This document shows, one piece after another, positions 1 to 11,146 of a stretch of DNA of 64,000 bases. The stretch lies in the NCBI RefSeq assembly GCF_014650055.1, contig NZ_BMUF01000013.1, forward strand, positions 186,001 through 250,000, written 5' to 3'. Positions within the stretch are counted from its first letter, which is position 1. Every line of letters starts with the position of its first letter. The notes below the pieces were generated by a model, which did not search any database, was not told the DNA's origin, and saw only the letters and a list, made by a program, of their open reading frames with translations. Position numbers and translations under genes: made by a program. The DNA is from Streptomyces malachitofuscus (lineage in GTDB: Bacteria > Actinomycetota > Actinomycetes > Streptomycetales > Streptomycetaceae).

Positions 1-1120
1 AGCCGCTGTGCACCAGGACCCCGGCGAGCACCGAGATCGGGATCAGGGCCAGCAACTGGGGCAGCAGCAGGGCGAAGGCGAGCAGCCACAGCCCGTGCAG
101 CGTGCGCGAGAGCCGGGTCCGGGCGCCCGCCTGGACGTTGGCGGAGCTGCGGGCGACCACGGCGGTGATGGGCAGCGCGCCGACCAGGCCCGCCAGGGTG
201 TTCCCCGCCCCCTGGGCGATCAGTTCGGTGTTGTAGCGGGTGCGCGGGCCGCTGTGCATCCGGTCGACGGCGGCCGCGGTGAACAGGCTCTCCGCGGAGG
301 CGATCACCGTGAAGGTGACGACCGAGGTGAGGACCGCCGCGTTCGTGAGCTCGGCGAACTGCGCGGGTCCCGGCACCTGCACCGAGGCGAGCAGATCGCC
401 CACCCGCAGGGTCCGCACGTCCACGCCGGGCAGCGCCGCGACGACGCTGCCGATGGCCACGGCGACCAGCGCGGCCGGGACCTTCCCGGCCGGGCCCGGG
501 ACCTTCTTCCAGACGAAGGCGAGCACGATGGTGACGGCGCCGAGCAGTGCGGCGATCATCGCCTGCCGGTCGGTGAGGACGTCCGCGAGCAGCCCGGGCA
601 GGCCGGCCATGTTCTCGACGGGGGTGCCGGGAGCCTTGGCGTCGGCCATCGGATACAGCTGACCGACCATCAGGGGCAGCCCGATGCCGGCCAGCATGCC
701 CTGGACGACGGCGAGGGAGATCGCCTGGAACATCCGGCCGAGGCGGACCAGGCCGAGGACGATCTGCAGGAGTCCCGAGCCCAGGACGATCACGGCGAGC
801 ACGGCGAGCCCGTGTTCCGCGACGGTGTCGGCGACGAGTGCGGCGAGGCCCGCTGCGGGCCCGCTGACCTGGAGCGTGCTGCCCCGGGCCGCGCCGACCA
901 CCAGCCCGCCGATCACTCCGGAAATGATCCCCAGCTCGGCCGGGACACCGGAGGCGACGGCGACACCGATGCACAGCGGCAGGGCGACGAGGAAGACGAC
1001 GAGGGAGGCGGCGATCTCGTTGGCGAGGCCTGCCTTCTGCGGGAGGGCGCTCTTCCCGGGCGCCGCCGTCCTCCGGGACGCCGCCCGGCCGGCCCGGCCG
1101 CGTGCGTGGGCCCCGCTCAT
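1..1120 (-). CDS. SulP family anion (sulfate/bicarbonate) permease, 3' end cut by window
   Basis: An integral membrane protein that probably moves sulfate or bicarbonate across the cytoplasmic membrane. I translated 373 codons by hand; the C-terminal part, where a STAS domain would lie, is outside the window. The sequence shows a polar, Arg-rich N-terminus of about 30 residues, then many hydrophobic helices, with the SulP-type signature SGPAAG at residues 86-91 and a late segment ending ALPITAVVARSSANVQAG. The ATG at 1120 overlaps the stop of the carbonic anhydrase (ATGA), so the two are translationally coupled. That coupling favours bicarbonate as substrate (inference); sulfate is the alternative. 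No frameshift is visible. Confidence 0.9.
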   Translation of the reverse strand, partial: MSGAHARGRAGRAASRRTAAPGKSALPQKAGLANEIAASLVVFLVALPLCIGVAVASGVPAELGIISGVIGGLVVGAARGSTLQVSGPAAGLAALVADTVAEHGLAVLAVIVLGSGLLQIVLGLVRLGRMFQAISLAVVQGMLAGIGLPLMVGQLYPMADAKAPGTPVENMAGLPGLLADVLTDRQAMIAALLGAVTIVLAFVWKKVPGPAGKVPAALVAVAIGSVVAALPGVDVRTLRVGDLLASVQVPGPAQFAELTNAAVLTSVVTFTVIASAESLFTAAAVDRMHSGPRTRYNTELIAQGAGNTLAGLVGALPITAVVARSSANVQAGARTRLSRTLHGLWLLAFALLLPQLLALIPISVLAGVLVHSG

Positions 1121-1722
1121 GCGGCGTGCACCCGGAAGTCGCCGTCGTCGCCGAGCTCGTACACGCTGCCGGTGTCGATCTCGTAGTACCAGCCGTGCAG
1201 CCGCAGCCGGCCCTCGTCGAGCCGCTGCCGCACCACGGGGTAACTCCGCAGCGCGTCCAACTGGTTGACGACGTTGACCTGGGCCACCTCCGGTAGTGCC
1301 GGGTCGTCGGGGGCGGCGTCGAGCACCGGGGCCAGTTCGGTGCGGGCCGGCCGGAGCCAGGCGTCCACGCCGGGCAGCGCGGAGAGGTCGTCGCCGGACT
1401 TCAGCGCGCCCATGGCTCCGCAGTGTGAGTGACCGCACACGACGATGTCCTGAACCCCGAGCACCTGGAGCGCGTACTCGACGGTGGCGGCCTCGCCGGA
1501 GGGTTCGGGGCGTCCGTAGGGCGGCACGATATTTCCCGCGTTCCGCAGCTCGAATATGTCCCCGGGACGCGCGCCGGTGATCAGCGCGGGAATGACCCGG
1601 GAATCCGAGCAGGCAATCACGAGCGCCTCCGGATATTGCCCGTCGGCCAGTTTGAGATAGGCGTCACTCTCGAATGCGGTCCGCCGTCCGAAGGCGCGGG
1701 CCCGATGCAGTAGCGCTTTCAA
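1117..1722 (-). CDS. beta-class carbonic anhydrase
   Basis: Zinc enzyme of the cytoplasm that interconverts CO2 and bicarbonate. The 201-residue protein shows the beta-class zinc site: Cys38 in CSDSR (residues 38-42, with the Asp-Arg dyad) and His98/Cys101 in CGHSHCGAM. Length is normal for the family. The start at 1722 gives MKALLHRARAFGRR; later in-frame starts would remove the N-terminal helix. The stop overlaps the start of the SulP permease, so the enzyme and transporter form one operon, as in other actinobacterial SulP-carbonic anhydrase pairs. The upstream 220 bp, shared with a divergent two-component operon, should hold the promoter. Confidence 0.93.
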   Translation of the reverse strand: MKALLHRARAFGRRTAFESDAYLKLADGQYPEALVIACSDSRVIPALITGARPGDIFELRNAGNIVPPYGRPEPSGEAATVEYALQVLGVQDIVVCGHSHCGAMGALKSGDDLSALPGVDAWLRPARTELAPVLDAAPDDPALPEVAQVNVVNQLDALRSYPVVRQRLDEGRLRLHGWYYEIDTGSVYELGDDGDFRVHAA

Positions 1723-1945
1723 CTATGCCTCCCAAGTGGGGCGTTCGACCTGGTCACTCCACCGTAGGGGAGGCTGATACAGCGGAAGGTTAAGCGAGGG
1801 ACAGGACCCGGACAGGAATGTCACTTTCTTTTTCCTGGGCGACGGAAAATGCTTTCTTCTTGTAGCGTGTCGACCACCGGGCGGCACAATGCAATACACG
1901 CCGGCCGCGCTTGTTTCCATCATGTTTCACGGAGAGACGGGACAC

Positions 1946-2740
1946 ATGGGCATACGAGTGCTGCTCATCGAGGACGACGAGACGATCGCCGAACCGCTCA
2001 TGGAGGGCCTCACGCACTTCGGGCTGACGGTCGATCACGTCGCCACGGGCACCGACGGACTCAGAGGCCCGTACGGCGATGTCGTCCTGCTCGATCTGGG
2101 ACTGCCGGACATCGACGGCATCGACGTCTGCCGCGGCATCCGCCGGGTCTCCGACGTGCCGATCGTCATCCTCAGCGCACGCGGGGAGGAGACCGACCGG
2201 GTGCTGGGGCTCGAGCTGGGCGCCGACGACTATCTGGCGAAACCGTTCAGCGTGCGGGAACTGGTGGCCCGCGTACGGGCGGTGACCCGGCGGACCCGGC
2301 GCACGCACGGCGCCCCCGAGGCGGCCGCGCCCGAGCCTCCGCCCTACGAGCCCGCGTCCCACGAGCCGCCGCCCTCCGAGCCCTCCCCGGCGGCGTCGTA
2401 CGAGCCCCCGCCGGAATCCCCGTCGGCCCCCGGCCCGCTCGTCGTGGACCGCCGCACCCGGCAGGTGTGGGTCGGCGACACGGCCGTTCCGCTCACCCCC
2501 AAGGAGTTCGACCTGCTGGCGCTGCTCGGCGAGGACCCGGGGGCGGTCTACTCCCGCCAGACGATCCTGGACCGGGTCTGGGACCCGCACTTCGACGGGC
2601 CGACCAAGACCCTGGACGTCCATGTGGCCTCCCTCCGCAAGAAGCTGGGCCACCCGGCGTGGATCCGGACGCTGCGCGGTGTCGGCTTCCGGCTGGCGGT
2701 GCACACCCGGCCGCAGGCCCCCGGGGCGGACTCCCCGTGA
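1946..2740 (+). CDS. OmpR/PhoB-family response regulator
   Basis: DNA-binding response regulator, 265 residues. The receiver domain (1-115) has the acidic pair at Asp10/Asp11, phospho-acceptor Asp50 in LLDLGLPD and Lys99 in AKPF. A winged-helix DNA-binding domain occupies about 166-255 (PLTPKEFDLLALL ... TLDVHVASLRKKLG). Between them is a long low-complexity linker of about 40 residues made of repeated Glu-Pro-Pro units, which is unusual for this family. I chose the ATG at 1946 because GGAGA precedes it and it begins the receiver fold; an upstream in-frame ATG at 1889 adds 19 unrelated residues. It overlaps the kinase gene by GTGA. Confidence 0.95.
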   Translation: MGIRVLLIEDDETIAEPLMEGLTHFGLTVDHVATGTDGLRGPYGDVVLLDLGLPDIDGIDVCRGIRRVSDVPIVILSARGEETDRVLGLELGADDYLAKPFSVRELVARVRAVTRRTRRTHGAPEAAAPEPPPYEPASHEPPPSEPSPAASYEPPPESPSAPGPLVVDRRTRQVWVGDTAVPLTPKEFDLLALLGEDPGAVYSRQTILDRVWDPHFDGPTKTLDVHVASLRKKLGHPAWIRTLRGVGFRLAVHTRPQAPGADSP

Positions 2741-4218
2741 CCCGCCGCCTGCTGCTCAGCTATCTCAGCCTGGCCGCGCTGGTCCTGGTCTGCCTGGAGA
2801 TCCCGCTGGGCTTCGTCTACTCGCGCGGGGAGCGGGAGCGGGTGGTGAACGCGGCCCGCGACGAGGCCGAGTCGGTCTCCGCCTACACCGCGCTGTCCCT
2901 GGCCACCGGGCGGGCACAGCGGGATCTGCCGTCCCGCGTGGCGCACTGTGCCGAGCGGATCGGCGGCAAGGTGGTGATCGTCGACAGCGCGGGCGCCCCG
3001 CTCGCCACCTCGCACCCGCTGACCGCGGGCGCCGCACGCGCCCTGGCCTCCCGGCCGGGGATCGAGGCCGCGCTGCGGGGCACCTCGTCGGTGGACGTGC
3101 GCACCTCCACCATCGGCGGGGTGGAGTACCTGTCGGTGGCCGCCCCCGTCGGCGAGGGCGAGCGGCCGGAGGCCGCCGTGTGGCTGACGGTGCCCACGTG
3201 GACGGTCCACGCACGGGTGCGCCGGGTGTGGCTGCTGCTCGGCCTCGGCGGGCTCGGGGTGCTCACGGCGGTCGCCGTGGTGGGCTTCGCCTTCGCCCGC
3301 TGGGCGGGACGGCCCATCCGGCAACTGGAGCGCGCCACCCACGCGCTGGCGGACGGGGGCAGGTTCGCGCCGGTGCCCGTCACCAAGGGGCCGCCCGAAG
3401 TGCGCTCCCTGGCCGCCGCGTTCAACCGCACGGCGGCCCGGCTCGCCCATCTGTTCTCCTCCCAGCGGGCGTTCGCCGGTGAGGCCTCGCACCAGCTGAA
3501 GACCCCCCTCGCGGCACTGCGGCTGCGGCTGGAGAACCTGGAGCCGCATGTCTCCGCACGCGCCCGGGGCAACCTCGAGGCCGCGCTGACCGAGACCGAC
3601 CGGCTGGCCCGCATGGTCGAGGCCCTGCTGGCGATGGCCCGCCTGGAGGAGCGCGCCGCCACCCCCGTCCCGGTGGACATCGGCGCGGTCTGCGCGGAGC
3701 GGCACGCCTCGTGGATGCCGGTGTTCGCCCGGCAGGACGTCTCGCTGATCCTGTTCGCGGGCAGTGTGGGGCCCGTCCTCGCGCTGCCGGGGGCCGTCGA
3801 GCAGATCCTGGACAACCTCCTGTCCAACGCCCTGCGGGCCTCGCCCGCCGGCAGCTCGGTCACCATCGAACTGCGGCTGCGCACACCGGCCCGCCGCGCC
3901 CTGCGCGACAGCCGCCCCTGCCGGGTCGACCTGCACGTCACCGACGAGGGTCCCGGGATGACCGCCGAGCAGCGGGCCCGCGCCTTCGACCGCTTCTGGC
4001 GCGCACCGGGCGCCCCCAAGGGCGGTACGGGCCTCGGCCTCGCCCTGGTCCAGCGCCTCTCCCACGCGGGCGGCGGCGAAGCGGCCCTGCACGCGGCGGC
4101 GACGGGCGGACTGGACGCGGTGATCGGTCTCCTCTCCGCGGCCCCGCCCGCGGACGGCGGCCCCCCGGACGAGCGCCGCGCCCCCTCCCGGGAGACCCCG
4201 CCCCTCCCCCTGCCGTAG
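2737..4218 (+). CDS. sensor histidine kinase (HAMP, HisKA, HATPase), partner of upstream regulator
   Basis: Membrane sensor kinase of 493 residues. Visible in order: TM1 (about 8-27), an extracytoplasmic sensor region of about 135 residues, TM2 (about 164-189), a HAMP linker, the H-box SHQLKTPLAALRLRLENL with phospho-accepting His252, an N-box (ILDNLLSNALRAS) and G-boxes DEGPGM and GGTGLGLALV. GTG at 2737 overlaps the regulator stop (GTGA), so it is translated from the same mRNA and must be its cognate kinase. The C-terminus ends in a Pro/Arg-rich tail after the ATPase domain. The signal sensed is not evident; the divergent carbonic anhydrase/SulP operon is a possible target (inference only). 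Confidence 0.94.
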   Translation: MTRRLLLSYLSLAALVLVCLEIPLGFVYSRGERERVVNAARDEAESVSAYTALSLATGRAQRDLPSRVAHCAERIGGKVVIVDSAGAPLATSHPLTAGAARALASRPGIEAALRGTSSVDVRTSTIGGVEYLSVAAPVGEGERPEAAVWLTVPTWTVHARVRRVWLLLGLGGLGVLTAVAVVGFAFARWAGRPIRQLERATHALADGGRFAPVPVTKGPPEVRSLAAAFNRTAARLAHLFSSQRAFAGEASHQLKTPLAALRLRLENLEPHVSARARGNLEAALTETDRLARMVEALLAMARLEERAATPVPVDIGAVCAERHASWMPVFARQDVSLILFAGSVGPVLALPGAVEQILDNLLSNALRASPAGSSVTIELRLRTPARRALRDSRPCRVDLHVTDEGPGMTAEQRARAFDRFWRAPGAPKGGTGLGLALVQRLSHAGGGEAALHAAATGGLDAVIGLLSAAPPADGGPPDERRAPSRETPPLPLP

Positions 4219-4353
4219 CGGAGAGCTACCCTCCGGTCACGTCACGTTCGTATCACAGGACCTTCATATCCCCGCCACACCTGTCGCGCCCCAGTAGCTT
4301 CGGCACCCTCGTACCAAGCACAGGCATACGCCCGATCTGGGGGGCTCCTCACC

Positions 4354-4776
4354 ATGAATCCGTTCCGTACCTCCGCCGCCGCGATCCTCGCCGCCCTCGC
4401 CCTGGCCGCCGTACCGGCCACCGCCGTGGCCCATGACGGCAACCACCCGTTCAAGAACTGCACCGACGCGTACGAGAACGGGTACAGCAACATCACCAAG
4501 GGCGACGACCACTACGGCGAGCACCTGGACCGCGACAAGGACGGGGTCGGCTGCGACCGGCCGCCGGCCGGCTTCACGCCGCACGAGGAGACCGGCGCGG
4601 ACACCGGCGAGGAGGCGGAGAAGTCCGGCGGCGAGGAGCAGGGCGGCGGCGGCACCGACCTCGCCGAGACCGGCGGCAGCGACAGCACCCCCTACATCGC
4701 GGCGGGCGGCGCGGCCGTCGTCCTGCTGGGCGGCGGTCTGATGATCGCGGCCCGCAAGCGGCGCGAGAACCGCTGA
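4354..4776 (+). CDS. sortase-anchored Excalibur-domain surface protein
   Basis: Small cell-wall protein of 140 residues. The sequence shows a signal peptide (1-26, ending ATAVA-H), an Excalibur domain (about 28-71) with the motif DRDKDGVGC at 59-67 and its two conserved cysteines (36 and 67), a Gly/Glu-rich spacer, then LAETG at 103-107, a hydrophobic stretch (115-133) and the tail RKRRENR. LAXTG is the recognition motif of class E sortases in high-GC actinobacteria, so it should be covalently attached to peptidoglycan. The Excalibur DxDxDGxxCE-like loop is known as a probable calcium ligand. It is monocistronic and followed by a strong hairpin terminator. Confidence 0.9.
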   Translation: MNPFRTSAAAILAALALAAVPATAVAHDGNHPFKNCTDAYENGYSNITKGDDHYGEHLDRDKDGVGCDRPPAGFTPHEETGADTGEEAEKSGGEEQGGGGTDLAETGGSDSTPYIAAGGAAVVLLGGGLMIAARKRRENR

Positions 4777-4788
4777 CCCCCACACGCG

Positions 4789-4822
4789 GAAGAGCGGCAC
4801 CCCCGCACGGGTGCCGCTCTTC
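4789..4822. terminator. bidirectional hairpin terminator between Excalibur gene and ppdK
   Basis: A perfect 14-bp inverted repeat, arms 4789-4802 (GAAGAGCGGCACCC) and 4809-4822, with a 6-nt loop. It lies 12 bp after the Excalibur stop and 85 bp beyond the ppdK stop, so it can end both converging transcripts. There is no T-tract, as is usual in Streptomyces. Confidence 0.85.
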
Positions 4823-4907
4823 CCTTCGTGATCCGGGGCCGTTGCCGATCGGTGAGGGTGGTCGGGTGACAGGCAACGGCTCCGGGGTCCACTCGCCCCG
4901 GGGGGCT

Positions 4908-7655
<2,748 letters not shown>

Positions 7656-8190
7656 GGGTCTCGACTCCTCGAGGACGCGGTGGCTGCCCTGACGGCGAGG
7701 AATGTACCCAGATCAAAGGCGTCTGGGTACGTCCACTTGCGCGTCATGCGCCTGTAACCACTCGCGCGCCAGCGGATTGAAAGTCAAGGCTTGGCAAGCG
7801 GTCACAGTCGAGTGTTTTCACTTCTTGAACGCACCACCCCGCCAACCGGGCCTCCGAGCGCTCATCTGAGCGGCATTCTCCACGTCTGATTTCGCTCGGT
7901 GAACGATCAAGGGGTGGCACTGAGTGCCAACCTTTGAGAAGTGCAGCCGCTCAAGATCCGCTCATCTGAGCGCAACCCTTATCAAGGGTGGCGAGAATCA
8001 CGCTGCCACACCGCGCCGGATTTCACCATGCGGACCCGCCCCGGCGGGCGCCGCGCACCCGCCCCCGCACCACGAAGTCACCGGCCGGATGAACGCGCCG
8101 GTCGGCCCGGCCGTACGAAACGACGGCGGACCCGGACCCCCACGCCGGGTCCGCCTCCTCACCGGCCTCGGTACGGAAGGAACCTCCGGG
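7656..8190. promoter_or_regulatory. 535-bp divergent intergenic region with three palindromes
   Basis: No convincing coding sequence is present between ppdK and the sulfatase-like gene. The region holds two identical 14-bp palindromes CGCTCATCTGAGCG at 7859-7872 and 7959-7972, exactly 100 bp apart, and between them a 15-bp palindrome TGGCACTGAGTGCCA at 7915-7929. A further short one, AGTGTTTTCACT, lies near 7811-7822. Base composition is lower in GC than the flanking genes, as expected of a promoter region. These are likely operators; the binding protein is unknown. In-frame ATG and TTG codons between 8089 and 8191 make the exact 5' end of the downstream gene uncertain. Confidence 0.55.
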
Positions 8191-9891
8191 TTGCCTGTCT
8201 CCACACGTGTCCTCGGACGTGCCCGCACCCGCCTGAGCGCCCTGCGCGACGCGCACCCCGCCGGGGCCCGGACCCTCCGCCGGACCGTCCACGTCCTCGC
8301 CGCCGTCCTGGTCGTCGGTGCGCTCCTGTTGCCGAACTCCGCCCCGGCCCTGCGTCCGAACCGGTTCACCGGCATCCCCGCCGAGGCGATCATCGGCGCC
8401 GTCCTGCTCCTCGCCCTGCCTCGCCGGCCCCGCATCGTCGTGGCCGCGCTCTACGGGGCGGGCCTCGGCGTCCTGACCGTGCTGAACCTGCTGGACATCG
8501 GGTTCACCGAGTATCTGGGCCGAGGCTTCAACATCGTCCTCGACTGGGGCCTGCTCGACGACGCCCTGTCCTACGTCGAGGACTCGATGGGCGGCACGGC
8601 GGCCACCGCCGCGGCCGTCGGCGCGGTCCTGCTCGCCCTGCTCGTCGTGGTCGTCATGGCACTGGCGACGGTCCGGCTCGGCCATCTGCTGGCCCGGCAC
8701 CGCGCCCGCGCCACCCGGGGCGCGCTGATCGCGGGCACCGTGTGGATCACCTGTACCGCCCTGGGACTGCAGATCGCCGGTGTGCCGGTCGCCTCGGACC
8801 GGGCCGCCGGGGCGGTGAAGGGACAGACGGAGCGCGTGGTGAACACCCTGCGCGACGAGGCGGCGTTCGCGAAGGAGGCCCGGGCGGACACCTTCGGCGC
8901 CACTCCCCCCGACCAGCTCCTGCCGGACCTGCGCGGCAAGGACGTCGTCATCGCCTTCATCGAGAGTTACGGCCGCAGCGCCGTCGAGGACCCTGCGATC
9001 GCCCCCGGCGTCACCCGCACCCTCGACGCCCGCGCCGCCGCGCTCGCGCGGGCCGGCTACCGCGCGCGCTCCGGGTGGCTCACCTCGGCGACGTACGGCG
9101 GCAGCAGCTGGCTGGGGCACTCCACGGCGCTGTCCGGCCTGTGGATCGACAACCAGCAGCGCTACCGCACCGTCACCAACGGCGACCACCTGACCCTCAC
9201 CAAGGCGTTCCGCAGGACCGGCGCCTGGGACACCGTCGGCATCATGCCCGGCGTGCAGAAGGCCTGGCCGGAGGCGGAGTGGTACGGCCTCGACCGGGTC
9301 TACGACGCCTTCGAGCTGGGCTACCGGGGGCCGAAGTTCAGCTGGTCGACCATGCCGGACCAGTACGCCCTGGAGGCGTTCGAGCGTCTGGAGCACGGCA
9401 GGAAGCACGACAGGCCGCTGATGTCGGAGATCATCCTCACCTCCAGCCACCAGCCCTGGGCCCCGATCCCCGAGCTGGTCGACTGGGACGACCTCGGCGA
9501 CGGTTCGGTCTTCGACGCCATCCAGCAGACGGGGAAGAAGTCCTCCGACGTCATCGCCGACTCCGCCGCGTCCCGGCGGGAGTACGGCAGGTCGATCCAG
9601 TACTCGGTCACCAGTCTCACCCAGTGGCTGGAGCGCTACGGCACCGACGACACCGTGCTCGTCTTCCTCGGCGACCACCAGCCCATCGCCCGGGTCAGCG
9701 GCCACGGCGCGAGCCGGGACGTGCCGGTGACGATCGTCGCCAAGGACCCGGAGGTGCTGGCGAAGACCGACGGCTGGAACTGGACCGAGGGACTCAGGCC
9801 CGCGAAGGACGCGCCCGTGTGGAGGATGAGCTCCTTCCGGGACCGCTTCCTGACGGCCTACGGCTCCGTCCCGCACCCCACCGAGGGCTGA
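8191..9891 (+). CDS. membrane-anchored sulfatase-fold enzyme (LTA synthase/phosphoglycerol transferase-like)
   Basis: 566-residue membrane protein: about five TM helices (34-50, 62-78, 82-101, 138-162, 176-197), then a large extracytoplasmic alkaline-phosphatase/sulfatase-fold domain. Visible motifs are FIESYGRSAVED near 256, TYGGSSWLGHSTALSG (region of the nucleophile), SSHQPW and FLGDHQP near 492 (metal-binding Asp-His). This layout matches LtaS/OpgB-type enzymes that transfer polyol-phosphate units to cell-envelope polymers; the true substrate is not readable from sequence. I chose TTG at 8191 because GGAAGGA lies 9 nt upstream; an in-frame ATG at 8089 would add 34 low-complexity residues. 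The gene ends exactly where the convergent dus gene ends. Confidence 0.82.
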   Translation: MPVSTRVLGRARTRLSALRDAHPAGARTLRRTVHVLAAVLVVGALLLPNSAPALRPNRFTGIPAEAIIGAVLLLALPRRPRIVVAALYGAGLGVLTVLNLLDIGFTEYLGRGFNIVLDWGLLDDALSYVEDSMGGTAATAAAVGAVLLALLVVVVMALATVRLGHLLARHRARATRGALIAGTVWITCTALGLQIAGVPVASDRAAGAVKGQTERVVNTLRDEAAFAKEARADTFGATPPDQLLPDLRGKDVVIAFIESYGRSAVEDPAIAPGVTRTLDARAAALARAGYRARSGWLTSATYGGSSWLGHSTALSGLWIDNQQRYRTVTNGDHLTLTKAFRRTGAWDTVGIMPGVQKAWPEAEWYGLDRVYDAFELGYRGPKFSWSTMPDQYALEAFERLEHGRKHDRPLMSEIILTSSHQPWAPIPELVDWDDLGDGSVFDAIQQTGKKSSDVIADSAASRREYGRSIQYSVTSLTQWLERYGTDDTVLVFLGDHQPIARVSGHGASRDVPVTIVAKDPEVLAKTDGWNWTEGLRPAKDAPVWRMSSFRDRFLTAYGSVPHPTEG

Positions 9892-11058
9892 TCAGCCGCC
9901 GGAGGTGTCGAGCTCCGCGTCCTCGCCGACGCCCGCGCAGTCGTAGGGGTCCTTCAGCCAGCCGTCCGGCAGCACCACGCGGTTGTTGCCGGACGTCCGG
10001 CCGCGGGGCCCGTCCGCGCCGGCCGGCCAGGGCTGGTCCAGGTCCAGCTCGTCGAGCCCCGCCCGCAGTTCCTCCAGCGAGGAGGTGACCGCGAGCCGCT
10101 TGCGCATCTCGGAGCCGACCGCGAAGCCCTTCAGGTACCAGGCGACGTGCTTGCGGAAGTCGATCACGCCCCGGGACTCGTCGCCGATCCACTCGCCGAG
10201 CAGCGTGGCGTGCCGGACCATGACGTCGGCGACCTCACGCAGAGCGGGCCGTACGTAGGCATCGGAGCGTCCCTCGAAGGCGGCCACCAGGTCCGCGAAC
10301 AGCCACGGCCGGCCCAGGCAGCCGCGGCCCACGACCACGCCGTCGCAGCCGGTCTCGCGCACCATCCGCAGCGCGTCCTGGGCCGACCAGATGTCGCCGT
10401 TGCCGAGCACCGGGATCTCCGGGACGTGCTCCTTCAGCCGGGCGATGGCGTCCCAGTCGGCGGTGCCGCCGTAGTGCTGGGCGGCGGTGCGGCCGTGCAG
10501 CGCGATGGCGGTCACGCCCTCCTCCACGGCGATCCGGCCGGCGTCCAGGTAGGTCAGGTGGTCGTCGTCGATGCCCTTGCGCATCTTCATCGTCACCGGC
10601 AGGTCCCCGGCGCCTGCGACCGCCTCGCGCAGGATGGAGCGCAGCAGGTTCCGCTTGTACGGGAGGGCCGAGCCGCCGCCCTTGCGGGTCACTTTAGGGA
10701 CCGGGCAGCCGAAGTTGAGGTCGATGTGGTCGGCGAGGTCCTCCTCCGCGATCATGCGGACGGCCTTGCCGACGGTCGCCGGGTCGACGCCGTACAGCTG
10801 GATGGAGCGGGGCCTCTCGGTCGCGTCGAACCTGATCAGCTGCATGGTCTTGTCGTTGCGCTCGACCAGCGCCCGGGTGGTGATCATCTCGCTGACGAAC
10901 AGTCCCTTGCCACCGCTGAACTCCCTGCACAGGGTGCGGAAGGGCGCGTTGGTGATCCCGGCCATGGGGGCGAGCACGACCGGCGGAAGGACGGCGTGCG
11001 GGCCGATGCGCAGGGTGGTGTTCGCGGGTGTGCTCGGGGTCGGCGAGGGCGTGGGCAT
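9892..11058 (-). CDS. dusB: tRNA-dihydrouridine synthase (DusB-like)
   Basis: Flavin enzyme that reduces uridines in tRNA to dihydrouridine, in the cytoplasm. The 388-residue protein has the FMN TIM-barrel hallmarks: VVLAPMAGITNAPFRTLCRE at the start, DLNFGCPVPKV with the catalytic Cys, RKGGGSAL, TMKMRKGID, ALHGRTAAQHY and the phosphate-binding VVVGRGCLGRPWLF, then a C-terminal helical tRNA-binding domain. I prefer the ATG at 11058 (MPTPSP); two upstream ATGs (11076 and 11115) would add 6-19 poorly conserved-looking residues. It is divergent from the broken MFS gene and converges on the sulfatase-like gene with no gap. Confidence 0.93.
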   Translation of the reverse strand: MPTPSPTPSTPANTTLRIGPHAVLPPVVLAPMAGITNAPFRTLCREFSGGKGLFVSEMITTRALVERNDKTMQLIRFDATERPRSIQLYGVDPATVGKAVRMIAEEDLADHIDLNFGCPVPKVTRKGGGSALPYKRNLLRSILREAVAGAGDLPVTMKMRKGIDDDHLTYLDAGRIAVEEGVTAIALHGRTAAQHYGGTADWDAIARLKEHVPEIPVLGNGDIWSAQDALRMVRETGCDGVVVGRGCLGRPWLFADLVAAFEGRSDAYVRPALREVADVMVRHATLLGEWIGDESRGVIDFRKHVAWYLKGFAVGSEMRKRLAVTSSLEELRAGLDELDLDQPWPAGADGPRGRTSGNNRVVLPDGWLKDPYDCAGVGEDAELDTSGG

Positions 11059-11146
11059 TCCCCCATTGTCCCGCATGCCGCGGAGTACCCCGGACGCTAC
11101 CCGTGTAACGGTCATTAGTTAGACGCACTATCGAAACGCGCCTACG

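Noticed and set aside
8..1186. 392-codon plus-strand ORF
   Set aside because: Antisense shadow of the SulP permease; Gly/Arg/Gln-rich with no domain, while the minus strand encodes a clear membrane protein.
7915..7929. Possible CIRCE element
   Set aside because: Arms resemble HrcA half-sites but the 9-nt spacer is missing; kept only as an unidentified palindrome.
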